From: Eonycteris spelaea
Taxonomy: Eukaryota > Chordata > Mammalia > Chiroptera > Pteropodidae
DNA length: 64,000 bases
Direction: 5' to 3'
Assembly: GCA_003508835.1 (NCBI GenBank)
Contig: PUFA01000092.1
Span: forward strand, 6,553,501-6,617,500
The first letter of the stretch is position 1, and every line of letters begins with the position of its first letter. A program made the position numbers and the translations under genes. Below, one piece after another: positions 24,381 through 35,255 of this stretch. Below the pieces are notes generated by a model. The model was given only the letters and a program-made list of their open reading frames with translations. It made no database searches and was not told the DNA's origin.

Positions 24381-24556
24381 ACACACATTTTTTTTTAAAT
24401 GCAGTATTTAAATTAGTTTCAAGTATAAAGTACATTGGTTAGACATCTATATAGTTCATAAACAATCCACCTGATTGCTCCCTCCCTCCCCTGGCCTTCC
24501 ACCTAGCCATCACATTAATGCTAACTGCATTCCCTATGCTGTAGACACACATTTTT
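24381..24556 (-). mobile_element. short 5'-truncated L1 3' end with possible target-site duplication
   Basis: After a T run (tail on the minus strand) the sequence reads 'attagtttcaagtataaagt', 'ttggttagacatctatatag' and 'cattccctatgctgtag'. This is the antisense 3' UTR end of a laurasiatherian L1. The 12-mer 'acacacattttt' occurs at both edges (24381-24392 and 24545-24556), as a target-site duplication would, though it is of low complexity. Confidence 0.6.
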
Positions 24557-25847
24557 ATAGTTCTCAAAAACAAAAACAAAAACAAAACAAAAAACAAGCA
24601 AAAAAAAAAACATTTCTAGGAGATCATGGTCACAGTTCCCAAAAGAAAAACTTCAAAAGACATGTATTATAACCAAATTAATATGTCTTTTTACCAATGT
24701 GAAGTTTCTGAATTTCATCTTCCACACTGTTCAATGGAGTTAAATGTCAGAAATCAGTAACAAAGCTTAAATATTTCATGCCATCTCTGACATGAGTATA
24801 AATTAAAAGGCTGTCAAGCTATTTAGTTTTAAAAATGAAGGTACACTTTCTGGCAGTCACATTTTTCCACCATTGATGACTTTAACCATATCCAGAGAGG
24901 ATATGAACTACCAAAATTGAGACAAACAAGGAAGGAGGAATGAAGGAAGTGAGAAGGATAATGAAAGAAACAAAAATAGAAAAAAAATTTTTTTAACCAA
25001 GAATAGAAGTAATCAAGTTATTGTCCTCACGTTCTCAAACACAAATAGAATTTTAAAAAATCAGAAATATTTTCTCAGTATGATGTAGTAAATAAACAGA
25101 AAGAGGCACCATTCAGAACAAAGTTGTTTTGTTGTTTTGTTTTTTAACTGAGATGCAATTATGCTTGTATGGGAAGAGGTACTCTAGGTCAGTGTTCTCA
25201 AATTGCATTCTAAATACAAATTACATTTCACATTTTTGTTTTAGAAGTAGCCATAAATGCCTGCTAGACATTTGGTTCTCCTTGCAAATCCAAGTAGTGG
25301 ATTCTGATAGCAGCAAGGTGACAACTCTGATGAACTGATTTGAGAGATGAAAGCAGGATTTGGGAAACTAATTGGATTTCTAATCTAATTGGCTCTGTTG
25401 GAAATAAATGAGATTCATTTCTTTCCCAGAAGTAAATTCAAGAACTAGGACTCATCTATGCTAATTTCTACATAGTTATCTGTTTGTGTTCTTTCCTTTA
25501 TACACATTACTGTATATATCCTCCCATAAAAATACTAAAATAAACAACTACACAGAAAAAAATTAGTGGTAATTTGTTCAGATCACAAATTTCTATAGAA
25601 GGATAAATATATGATGGTATTTATATTGTTACAGTAGGATATCATTAAAACAGATGTATTTAGACATACTTCTGTCAAAATAAATCTAAATATCATTCCT
25701 CACTGAAGGGAACCAGGGGGTCCTTGGTTATAAAATGGTTAATTTCAGGGTTGGAACAGGGAAAACAGAAAATAAGCCTAGGACATCTTGGGCCAGAAAA
25801 TGCCCACAGAGTAAACAAGACATCAAAAAAAAACAAACAATAAATCA
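24557..25847. other. unassigned AT-rich DNA
   Basis: Contains an A/C-rich simple stretch at about 24568-24612 and otherwise no recognised repeat or gene. Confidence 0.4.
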
Positions 25848-26045
25848 TATTTAATTTTTTTAATTTTTAAATTATAGTTGACATACAATATTATATTAGT
25901 TTCAGAAGCACAACAAAGTGATTAGACATTTATATATAAAGTGCTCATCCTAATAAATCTAGTAACTATCTGATACCATACATAGTTATTACAATATCAT
26001 TGATTATATTATTTCCTATGCTGTATTTTATGCCCCATTTTGAAG
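25848..26045 (-). mobile_element. L1 3' end, antisense
   Basis: 'ttatagttgacatacaatat', 'tatattagtttcagaagcac', 'gtgattagacatttatata', 'attacaatatcattgattat' and 'ttcctatgctgtattttat' form the antisense 3' UTR of a laurasiatherian L1. The element is cut off after about 200 bp. It sits at the edge of an older L1M 3' UTR. Confidence 0.8.
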
Positions 26046-26728
26046 GGGCTGCCACTGGCCATATTTGAGACAATTAGTTGATAAAAATAAATAATTATAA
26101 TAATGATAATAATAATGATAGTATAAGGGATTATAACCCATCGAACAAGGAAAACCTGAGACAATATAGTTACAAATAAGTAAATAAATTGAAAACCTCA
26201 GGCATTAGTGTTTACATAGTCTCACAGCACATCCCCCAAAATATTTGGTAATTACCAAAGAAAAAAGAATAAGACTGTGGGGAAGGCTAGCAGATGCTAC
26301 CTACCTTAATTGACTGCCAAAAGTGAACATCATCAGTGATAGGAAAAATCAGCAATGGTACCACCTGATAAAAGCAATGAGAAGAAGCCAGCAACATTTC
26401 TGTGATAGTCCTGCTAAAGATGTATAATCTGAATCAACTCACAAAGAAATATCAGACCACTCAAAGTTAGGGACATTCTGCAAAAATACAGACCTGTAAC
26501 TTCAAAAGTATCAAGGCGCTGAGAGTCAAGGAAAACATGAGAAAATGTTCCTGACGGAATGAGACTAAAGAGAATGATAACTGAATGCAACCCATGATTG
26601 TGAACTGGATCTTTTTTTTTTTTTTTTTTTTTTTTTTGCTAAAAAGGACATTATTGGGACATTTGGCAAATGACATATGAAGATTAGATAATAGTACTTT
26701 ATTCATGTTAATTTCCTGACTTTGATGG
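26046..26728 (+). mobile_element. old L1M 3' UTR, first part
   Basis: Carries 'agggacattctgcaaaaata', 'cagacctgtaacttcaaaag', 'gagactaaagagaatgataa', 'ctgaatgcaacccatgattg', 'aaaggacattattgggacat' and 'gttaatttcctgactttgat'. This is a common L1M (ME/MC-like) 3' UTR order. It continues after the LTR at 27140, so the LTR jumped into it. The exact subfamily is uncertain. Confidence 0.6.
26612..26637 (+). repeat. poly(T) run, 26 bp
   Basis: Uninterrupted T run where the L1M 3' UTR normally reads 'ggatcctggaccagaaaaagg'. It could be a local expansion or the tail of a tiny antisense insertion. Confidence 0.95.
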
Positions 26729-27139
26729 TCTTATGGGCTGAATTTTGTCCCTCCTCAAATTTGTACCCTGAAGTCCTCGCACCTCAGAGAGTGACTGTTT
26801 GAAAAAAGGGCCTTTAAAGAGGTGATTAAGTTAAAATGGGATTGTTGGGATAGGCCCTAATCCCATATGACTGATATCTTTATAAGAAGAAGAGATTGTG
26901 ACACACAGAGAGACACTGGGATGTATGCACATAGAGAAAGGTCATGTGAGGACAGAGAGAAGGTGACTATCTGCCAACCAAAGACAGAGGCCTCAGAAGA
27001 AACCAAACTTGATCTTAGGCCTATTCCATACCTTGATCTTACGCTTTTGGCCATTAGAACTGTGAGCAAAATAAGCCTATGTCATTTAAGGAACCAGGTT
27101 TGTGGTATTTTGTTATGACAGTTCTAGCAAACTAATACA
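26729..27139 (+). mobile_element. MLT1A-like ERVL-MaLR solo LTR
   Basis: Near-complete LTR: 'ttatgggctgaattttgtcc', 'gggcctttaaagaggtgatt', 'gataggccctaatcccatat', 'tttataagaagaagagattg', 'ggtcatgtgaggacagagag' and 'tctgccaaccaaagacagag', ending 'tttgtggtattttgttatga' and 'ctagcaaactaatac'. This matches an MLT1A-type LTR over about 410 bp. No internal region or second LTR is present, so it is a solo LTR. Flanks 'gatgg' and 'aatgg' fit a 5-bp duplication with one change. Confidence 0.85.
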
Positions 27140-27365
27140 ATGGTTATATTGTGGTTATGTAGGAAACTGTGCTTGTTTGTAAAAAATATATAAATAACTG
27201 AGGTAACAGGGATGATGAAGTATCAAGTTACTAGATTATTCTCAAGTGATTCAAGGGGAAAAAAATTTTTGGAAATGGACCTGTAAATTTTCTGTAAGTT
27301 TGTGATTCCTTCAAAATAAATATAAGTATATGTGTGTATGTGTGTATGTGTGTGTGTATAATAAA
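27140..27365 (+). mobile_element. old L1M 3' UTR, second part, ending in TG repeat
   Basis: Resumes with 'ttatattgtggttatgtagg', then 'agtgattcaaggggaaaaaa' and 'tctgtaagtttgtgattcct', 'tcaaaataaatat'. These are the closing blocks of the same 3' UTR that was split at 26728. A TATG/TG microsatellite (27329-27360) follows. Confidence 0.6.
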
Positions 27366-28244
27366 CTTAAAAGTCTCAAAAGTGTTTGCAGAGTTGAGGA
27401 GCAGAAATAATAAATTTAATGCTTTTTTGACACATGCAAAATGCTGCTTAGCTGTTTCAGATAACTACCAATAATAGGTTAAGAGGAAATGTGTTTAAAT
27501 TGAAAGATTAAATATATGGGTGGAAATGTATATAATCTTTTTTTTAATACAATAGGCTATAAAAGTCTCTATAAATAGAAAATTCCTTAAATTTTATTCT
27601 CATATTTAACTGATTCAAGCACCTGCCTTCATCTTCTGTAAAGCTGGGCTTTCAAACTTTCCACAGAATCCCTATTTAAAAACTCAACCTTGTGAGGGCC
27701 CCCAATTCTGTAAATAAGTAAAAAATGGAGTTACTCTGGATAAAATAATGGTTCTGGATGAAACAAAGCCATGTTAACTCAGCCTAACTTTTTCTTGTCT
27801 CATAAGCTCAGGAATTCTGAAATGACCACAGTTTGTATTTCTATGAGGGCTTCTTTTTTTTTTTTCTTTTTTTTTTATAAAGAGCTTTTATGTCTTGATC
27901 ACTACATACATGCAGGATTTCACTAGCATAGATATGGGGTAGGGAAGTATTCATGGCATAAGGTTGGCACCATGCTGACAAGAAGGTGGCACTGACATCC
28001 TTCCAGGATGCAGTTATTTCGTAGGTCAGAAAAACCTCTAGAGCAAAGATCAGGTTGTAGTGTCTGTCTGAACCTAACCAAAATACTTCCAAAACTACCT
28101 CAGGGAGCTAGGACACTCTGAAATACTGACAGTAGTGGTGTGCAGTAGAGAAGTGAAGTACTGAACTGCCCAACTCAAGGGTCTCTAGACCGAGAGTTGG
28201 CACCCAGAAAGCTCCTGGGCTAGCAATGAGTTCCTCGAGTCTTC
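27366..28244. other. unassigned DNA
   Basis: Holds a T-rich tract at about 27851-27877 and otherwise no recognised repeat. An 83-codon minus-strand frame at 27841-28092 reads into the T tract and is judged non-coding. Confidence 0.4.
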
Positions 28245-28695
28245 TTCCCCCTGGCTCCTTCATAATCTACGACCCTCTAAAACAGCCTCAGGAGCTCTGT
28301 AGTAGTTTGCATTCTTGTTCAAAAATCTTTACTGCTCCTCTTTTAGGAAGAACTATTCTTTCCCATCCTGTTGATGTCAGGCTTGGGATTTGTTCTTGGT
28401 CATTAAAAACTGTCAAAGTGACACAGGTCACTTCTGGACAGAAGCTTTAAGAGCCAGCATATGGTTTTCTGTCCCTTTTCCTTCTGTCAAAAAAGTGGCA
28501 ATAATCCAGATAGAGGCTATGCACCAACCTGACCAGAGTAAAGGTTATGGGAAACAGAGATATAGCTTCACATGATGGACTTGTATATACTATTATATAT
28601 AGTGTGGATGAAAAATAAATCATTAGGTTGCAGGCCATTAAGATTGTGGAGTTGTTTGTTAACATAGCAAACCTAGCCCATATGAACAAATACAA
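28245..28695 (+). mobile_element. MLT1-like ERVL-MaLR LTR
   Basis: The 3' half is the clearer part: 'ttaagagccagcatatggtt', 'ttctgtcccttttccttctg', 'gaaaaataaatcattaggtt', 'attaagattgtggagttgtt' and 'tgttaacatagcaaacctag'. This fits an MLT1-type LTR tail ('gagattttagagttgtttgttactgcagcataacctagcc'). The 5' border is a guess. Confidence 0.55.
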
Positions 28696-29113
28696 TATCC
28701 AATTACCTGGTATCATTTTATAAAAGCAAAATGTTTATTGATCTAATTAGTATTTTAAAAATATTTAGATTAAATATCATATGTTTAATCTGGTATTTTT
28801 AAGGAGTTCATGCAAAAAAGCTGTGTTGTATTGCTTTGTGTCTATGAAGTAACCACTTGCTGGATGCTAATGATAACAAGATTTGAAGATCTATAATCTG
28901 GAGTCACAAATACTACCAAAAGTATACATTCAAGCAGGGCTTTCTCCCAACATGCCAGTCATAAAATGCATGTTCATTTTTTGCCCTTCTTTATATTATA
29001 CATTACCCAAATACCTTAGAAACAATTGTCCACCTACCACAAATACCTAGAGGTCATAAGATTCTCTGTCATCTAAAGACCCTTGATGCCAGCTATCAGT
29101 CCCAGGTGAACCT
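28696..29113. other. unassigned AT-rich DNA
   Basis: Nothing recognised. Confidence 0.4.
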
Positions 29114-29131
29114 TAAAGTACCAGAAAGTTC
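29114..29131 (+). repeat. left target-site duplication of L1
   Basis: 18-mer taaagtaccagaaagttc, identical to 30124-30141, bracketing the twin-primed L1. The site contains an A-rich stretch, as expected for L1 endonuclease insertion. Confidence 0.9.
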
Positions 29132-29622
29132 CATATCTTGGCTATTGTAAATTGTGCTGCCATGAACATAGGGGTACACAGATCTTTATGAACTATTGTT
29201 TTGGTTTTCTTTGGATGTATACACAAAACTCCAATTGTTAGGTCAAAAGGTATATCCATTTTTAATTTTTTGAGAAACCTCTAGACTGTTTTCCATAGCG
29301 GCTGTACCAATTTGCAATCCCACCAACAATGTATGAGGGTTCCCTTTTCTTCACATCCTCACCAACACTTGTTGTTTTTAATTAATTTCTGATAGCCATT
29401 CTGACAGATGTGAGGTGATATTGCATTGAGGTTTTAATTTGCATTTCCCTGATGATTACTGACCTTGAGTATCTTTTCATATGTCTATTGACCATCTGCA
29501 TTTCCTCTTTGGAAAAGTATCTGTTCAGATCTTCTGCCCATTTTTAAACTGGATTCCTTGTTTTTTCTGTTGTTGAGTCGTATGAGTTCTTTATATATTT
29601 TGGATATTAACCTCTTATCAGA
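29132..29622 (-). mobile_element. L1, inverted 5' part (twin priming)
   Basis: Reads as the reverse complement of late L1 ORF2: 'ttggctattgtaaattgtgc', 'gaacataggggtacacagat', 'gttttccatagcggctgtac', 'tgatagccattctgacagat', 'gaggttttaatttgcatttc' and 'ttggatattaacctcttatc'. It stops at about 29622, where the orientation flips. The inverted piece ends at the L1 position 'caatagccaagatatgg', which is where the sense part begins. Confidence 0.92.
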
Positions 29623-30123
29623 GGTACCTAAATGCCCATCAACAGATGATTGGATAAAGAGGTTATAGTTCCTATATACAATGGAATATTACTTAGCCAT
29701 TAAAAAAAATGAATCATTTGCAATGACATAGATGGACATGGAGGTTATTATGCTGAGTAAAATAAGGTAGACAGAGAAATATAAATATCATATGATTTCA
29801 CTTATGTGCAGAATCTAAGGAACAAAAAGAACAAACTAATCAAAAACAGACTCACAAATATAGAGGCCAATTTGGTAACGGACAGAGAGGAGGGGAGTTG
29901 GGGGCTGAGAGAATAGGGTAAAGAGTTAAAGAAGTACAAATTAGAAGTTGCTAGGTTGTCATGGGGATGGTTAGCACGCATAGGAAATGCAGTTAGCATT
30001 AACATATTGGCTAGGTGGGAAACCAGAGGAGAGAAGGAGCAATTGGGAGATCGTTTTATAAACTATATTAATGTCTAACCAATGTACTGTATACCTGAAA
30101 ATAATAAAAAAAGAGTCAGATCA
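29623..30123 (+). mobile_element. L1, sense 3' part (twin priming)
   Basis: Starts 'gtacctaaatgcccatcaac', then 'acaatggaatattacttagc', 'catatgatttcacttatgtg', 'cagactcacaaatatagagg' and finally 'gtactgtatacctgaaaata' with a short A-rich tail. This is the L1 ORF2 end and 3' UTR, contiguous in L1 coordinates with the inverted part at 29132-29622. The whole insertion is about 990 bp. No function is retained. Confidence 0.92.
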
Positions 30124-30141
30124 TAAAGTACCAGAAAGTTC
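30124..30141 (+). repeat. right target-site duplication of L1
   Basis: Perfect copy of the 18-mer at 29114-29131. Confidence 0.9.
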
Positions 30142-31563
30142 AAGCTGCATTTCTCACCTCTGTCTAAGAATATGGCATTCAAAAGCTCCTTGTTGGTAAA
30201 TCCCACCATTACAAGCAGGAAGGACAGTGGTCTTGGCTACTTGCTCCTACATTTGACTAGAAAAAAGATCTTATCCAGACAATTCTCATCCTGGAAAATG
30301 GCTATTCTACTATACCAAATTAAAATGAAATTCATTTCTAAAACCCAACAGTGAGATCTAGACAGTGTCCTATCATTCTTAGTTTTTTAAAAAAAATTAA
30401 TAAAAATAGGAAAAATATGTAACCATGACTATATAGCAAAGCAGTTGGAGCTCTTTCACTGAGAAGAATTTGTTTTTCTTACAATGGACTAAATGTTAAT
30501 TCCCAAGGGGATCATTTGGAAATTTAAAACAGGAGGTGACAGATTGTCCCCACTGGCTCAGAGAGGTAATTTGGCTAATATAATCTTGTTAATGAAGTTA
30601 GAATTTCACCTAGATATAATAGCTTAGCTCTGCCAGGGACTGATAGGATTTTTTTTTTTTTTAATTCAAAAGGTCAGGCCAAGGTTTTTTAATTTCCGTA
30701 AAATAATATTTCTCAAACTGTACTCCCTGGAACAATACTGTCCTGCAAGTTGTTAATAAAAATTATGTGAGAATAGGATGCTAGTAAGTATTCTGTGAGA
30801 AATATCCAAGTAAATCTGTGACATGGTGAATCCCATACCATCTTTTTTTCTTTTCAATTGATATTATTAGCACATTAAAGACTCTGAAAAGACTTGCAGT
30901 AAAGGAACCTGCTTAATATTGTTTAGTCACAGAGAGCATCTAATAACATCACTGGGATCTGTGGATGCACTAAAAGATCAAGTACTGCAGAATGGTCAGC
31001 AGGTTAGAGCCAAATTCTCAAAGATGTCTCAGGTCCCCAAGGTGATTAGACTCCATGTGACCAAGGACATACTAACCTAAAGAGACACAATTTGGAGCAA
31101 GTGTAGCCCACATGATATCAGGCATGAAATGGTTAAACAGAAATGTTCCCACACTATTCCTGAGGCATTGCAAGTAGGTAATGGTTAGTGGTGTCACACA
31201 GAAAGTGTCATCTGGCGAGGCAAGTGGTGGATTCATTTTCAACTCCCATTCCAATTCGCAAGCGGTCCTTCCAACCAAAAGTGACTTATACCCTCTCTTA
31301 CCACCCCTAACCCTTAAGTAGAATGCTGAAAGAAACATGGTTGGAAAGCACTAGGATTAGAGATACAGACATCCACAGTATGGCAAAGCCTTTCCGGGGG
31401 TTACTAGGCAAAAACTAATCACATGATGTGTGATTAGCAATCAGAGAGCCAGTGACCTCATCTGATAACAATCTTAGTCTCTGCTGGCTTCTGAGATTCA
31501 GAACTGCCACTTATGCCATCTTAACTATTCCCTGTCGGCTGCTGTTATACTAAGTCCAGATCC
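30142..31563. other. unassigned DNA
   Basis: No certain repeat. At about 30705-30760 'ttctcaaactgtactccctg' resembles the end of a hAT or LTR-type repeat, but no second end is found. An 88-codon minus-strand frame at 31072-31338 has no recognisable domain. Confidence 0.35.
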
Positions 31564-32064
31564 ATGAAGCCTTTCATCTCCTGGTGTCTTGAGAGTTCAG
31601 TAGACCCTTCTGAAATGAGAATGTTTCCTCCAAGTAGCACTCTTGACTGGAGAGGGACAGATTCAAGTGTATATAACATCATTTATCTTATATCTGAAAT
31701 CATAATTTTCTCAGAGCCTCATTATCTCCAATGTTGCTTCATGAAATCTGAATTCCATTATCATCTACCCTCATTATACATAAGACATGTCTTTATGTAT
31801 CTGAACTTCCCTGAAAGTCACAGATCAAGACAGGTTATTATTGTTGTTTCCAGGTTCCTTGGCCCCTATGTTTATCACTGGAGGCAAAAAATTTACTTGA
31901 TAGAATTATGCATTTCACACATAGCATTCAATACAAGTCTCAGTTTCAGACTATCTATGACTCTTTATAACATAGATAATTTTCATTTCTGTGTATGGGT
32001 TCAGTCTCAAGAAAATTGTTATATGGAGATAGCTGTGTTCACTGACCACCTCCTTGGCCAATAG
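31564..32064 (+). other. 166-codon open frame without recognisable domain
   Basis: Longest open frame in the window. Its residue make-up (rich in Ile, Ser, Phe, His and Tyr) is what AT-rich non-coding DNA gives. I see no signal peptide, repeated motif or family match. It ends just upstream of the CpG-bearing block at 32.1-32.5 kb, which is the only reason to keep it in view. It is most likely chance; a diverged retroviral piece cannot be excluded. Confidence 0.15.
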
Positions 32065-32540
32065 TCAAGATCCTGAGTCACGTTATAGAATGTTCTCTGG
32101 GTGTGCTGGACGTCATCCCACCCAACCATGAGTCTGCCTTACCTGTACCCTTTTTATTTTCTGGGGCATTCACGCCCACACAGAAGTACTCTTAAATTTC
32201 AGGTTAAAAGAAAACTTCAGTGAAGCGGAATTCCGCCACATAAGCTCTGGTGCATTGGCGTTTCACGTTTACTCTCCCTCGCCTCCTTTCAGCAGCAGGG
32301 GGTCCGCTTTAGCAAATCGCTTTTATCCAGGTAAGTCTAATTTTTTCCCTACCCTCTAGAACCTGAAAAAGATTCCCCCTCCCCCCCCCCCCCCCGACCA
32401 CCTGAGTCTGTACTTTTATTCCCAGATCACAAGTTCTCATTTACATAGGAAGTTACCGTCTTTGTGCAGGGTTTCTTATTCTCCAAGGCGATCGTCAGCC
32501 TCTCTCAAGGTTTATGTTACTGCGAAGACTACCAGACTTC
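32050..32540 (+). promoter_or_regulatory. candidate promoter/first exon or LTR-like regulatory block
   Basis: Visible signals in order: CCAAT at 32058-32062, AP-1 site TGAGTCA at 32074-32080, CRE-like GACGTCAT at 32109-32116, palindrome gcggaattccgc at 32225-32236, CTCF-like core 'agcagcagggggtccgc' at 32291-32307, and splice-donor match CAG|GTAAGT at 32328-32336. About seven CpGs lie in 32226-32320, and more follow at 32488-32525, in a CpG-poor window. This could be an unannotated first exon with promoter, an enhancer, or part of a diverged LTR. I do not recognise the sequence. Confidence 0.3.
32375..32395 (+). repeat. poly(C) tract
   Basis: Five C, one T, then 15 C, directly downstream of the splice-donor-like site. 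Confidence 0.97.
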
Positions 32541-33471
32541 CAGCTGACAATTCTGACTGGAAGCAACAATATATTTACAGCACTTAGACCAAACTCTCAA
32601 TAACTTATTCAAATATAATTGATTGACTTAAAAAAAAAAACCCTAAGTCATTATTAGATGACATTTTAATCTTTTAGCTATAATACATTGTTTCTAATAT
32701 TTATTTCAAAATATTATTGTGACTGATATAACGAGAACTTTATGATTTTGACTATATTTTACTTACACATTTTATATATTTTGTAATAATTATTTATTTT
32801 TAAAACATATTTAACTTAATAAGTTTTAAAATTATCTATTTTCATCTTATTTATACATATTTTAACTATATTTAGTGCTATACTCTTTTTTTTAAGATAA
32901 AGAGCCTCACAAAACAAATTTTTTATGCAACTTTCATATAGTAACCTTATTAGCAATAACTATGCATTTAGATTCAGGTTTTTTTAGATTCCAAATGATT
33001 TCTATATAATAGGAAAATTCATTTGGAAATTATCACTTCCCTAACACAGAGTGGTATTTAATAAGCCCAGAGAATGATTCTGGGCACCAAGAAATGGCTT
33101 AATAACTGTCATTTCTATGTGTGAAGAGAACCTCAATAGGTTAAAAATGAAAAAAAAAAAAAAAAACCCTGCCATTTCCAGTTACGGGGAAAGGATGACC
33201 TATCTTCTCTTTGGGCAGTGATACTGCCACTCCCTCTGGAAGTGAGGTTTGATACTTCAGGTCCCAGAGTCCTCCTACATTGTCAGAGAAATTAGAGAAG
33301 GGAAGAGAACGCACAGAGAAATACTGAGACATGAGGAGAACGTAGAAGTAAGAGTTGCTTTTTTTAAGACCAAGGTCAAGGAAAATAGCCATTGGGGGAG
33401 GGAAGCAGCAGGTACATGCTTTTAGAAGAAGGTGGTCAGTGTGATTTTTTTTTTTTTAATTATTAAGCATT
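32541..33471. other. unassigned very AT-rich DNA
   Basis: No repeat recognised apart from a 17-bp A run at about 33150-33166. Confidence 0.4.
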
Positions 33472-33838
33472 ATCTTAGTTCCTTCAAGTTACTATATCAA
33501 AAATATTATAGACTAGGTGGCTTAACCAACATTTATTTCATAGTTTTGGAGGCTAGGAAGTCCAAGTTCAAGGCATTAACAGATTCAGTGTCTGGTGAGA
33601 GCCTATGTTTTGGTTCGTAGACAGCTATCTTCTCAGAGTGTTCTCAGGTGGTGGTGGAAGGGGCAAGGGAATTATGCGGAACCTGTTTTATAAGGGCACT
33701 CATCCATTCACAAGGGCTCTACCCTTGTAACCTCATTACCTCCCAAAGGCCCTGCCTCCTAGTACCATCACATTAGGGGTTAGAATTTCAGCATATGAAT
33801 GGAGGGTGGATAGCACATAACCATTCAGTTCATAACAA
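33472..33838 (-). mobile_element. ERVL-MaLR LTR (MST/MLT1 group), antisense
   Basis: Reads 'attatagactaggtggctta', 'acatttatttcatagttttg', 'gaggctaggaagtccaagtt', 'cagtgtctggtgagagccta', 'acctcattacctcccaaagg', 'cctcctagtaccatcacatt' and 'caacatatga'-type wording. It ends 'ccattcagttcataacaagc'. This is a nearly complete MaLR LTR in reverse orientation. No internal region is adjacent. Confidence 0.8.
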
Positions 33839-34449
33839 GCATGTGTTAAAAAAATACAGTTTTGTTATTTTCAGGCACACACTACTAGGAAGTAGAACAA
33901 GGTACTATAATTAAGCAATTTTTTAAGGGAATTGTTTTAAATAAAATCTGAGTGACTTGTAATTAATGAATCGATTATTTGGGTATGTCTGAAGTGCTTG
34001 AGAGTACTTAAATTATCCTGTTTTCCTCCAAATATCAGAAACTGCCTACCATTTTTTTATACCATTTATTACCATAGTAAAGCTTTCTTCCAGTTTCTCT
34101 CACAGTGGTCCCACTTGACCTGCCACAGGCTGTGCCACACCAGGATGCCGACCATGAGCTTCATAATTGCACTGACACTAAGTGTTTTATTACAGAGTTC
34201 TATTAAAACCTTGATACCTGATGTTTTCTTTGGCTACAGCCCAAAACAAAAGCAACTTTTATCTTCTGTGTTCTCCAAACATATTCCAATATTCTCTGTT
34301 TCCTTTCCTCTCTCCCAAGTGTCACTGTTTCCCTCCTCCCCAAAGTTTTCCATTGAAAAAAACTTTCCTCCATCTTTTAACTATTTACAGAAAGCTTTTC
34401 CTTCTTTTTGCCCTAAAACCTGTCTCCCCTAAGACTGTTTCTCCCGAAG
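33839..34449. other. unassigned pyrimidine-rich DNA
   Basis: From about 34020 the plus strand is C/T-rich and gives a 144-codon frame (33998-34432) full of Ser, Phe and Pro. It may be a highly decayed L2 continuation, but I cannot show that. Confidence 0.3.
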
Positions 34450-35255
34450 ATTATCAGACTTCAGAAGATAGTTCTAGCTCATTTTTTTACTCAGGCTATT
34501 TCTAGGGGTTAGGAAGTAGAGTCAGCATTTTCTTTAATCACTCATGCCACTTCCAGACCATTATTTTTTCCTATTGTAATAATCCCTGCTCAGTTAAAAC
34601 TCTGCGATTTGGCTATACCACTCTTACTCTTCTCATGTCTGCCAATTTTGATCTGTAGTCACTCCATCATATTCTGAACAGTTTATCGACTTGGTTCAAA
34701 TTCTTTCTCAACACTCCAAGTATAACCATCATTTTGTCCATTCTGTGTGACTTTATGTGAATGACCATCCTGGGCCCTAATGTCATGGTTCCTCAGAGTT
34801 CCATTGATTGTGGCCTTTATCATTCCATTCACTCCTTCCCATAGTTATATAGGGGACATCACTTAGAACTGCACCTTTTTTGAATTTATACTCTGTACTC
34901 TCTCTGACCTCTCTGGCTTTCCTTCACTTTCGCTATAGCAGTTCAGAAACATCAGCAGGATATTTATTCCCCTAATATCATTCTCTGCAAATCTATCAAT
35001 TTTTAATGTGTTCGTTTTCTTCCCTGTCTTGAGTCTTAGGACTCATTGTCTATCACACACCGCTTTATCTTCTTTATATTCTTCATTATAATGATTACTA
35101 TCAAAAATATTATTTATTCGTTTGTTTTATGACTCTGCCGCTAGAGCATAGCTTCCCTAAGAACAGGGACTCCAGTTCACTGAGGCATCCCCAGAGTATA
35201 ACAGAGCGAACCTCTAATGACTTCACACATAGCAAAGATTCATTAAATATTTGTG
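34450..35255 (+). mobile_element. probable L2 element, sense
   Basis: The 3' end is the clearest part: 'agcatagcttccctaagaac', 'agggactccagttcactgag', 'gcatccccagag' and 'gattcattaaatatttgtgg'. This matches the L2 tail. Upstream, 'ggttcctcagagttccattg' and 'cttcactttcgctatagcag' follow L2 ORF2 wording loosely. Confidence 0.5.

Noticed and set aside
27841..28092. 83-codon minus-strand frame ending in a Lys-rich tail
   Set aside because: The Lys-rich tail is the T-rich tract read in antisense, and the remainder has no domain.
31564..32064. 166-codon plus-strand open frame as a coding gene
   Set aside because: Residue composition is that of AT-rich random sequence, with no domain or visible codon bias. 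Kept only as a low-confidence feature because of its neighbour at 32.1 kb.
33998..34432. 144-codon plus-strand open frame rich in Ser, Phe and Pro
   Set aside because: Follows directly from C/T-rich DNA that may be decayed L2. No motif or domain.
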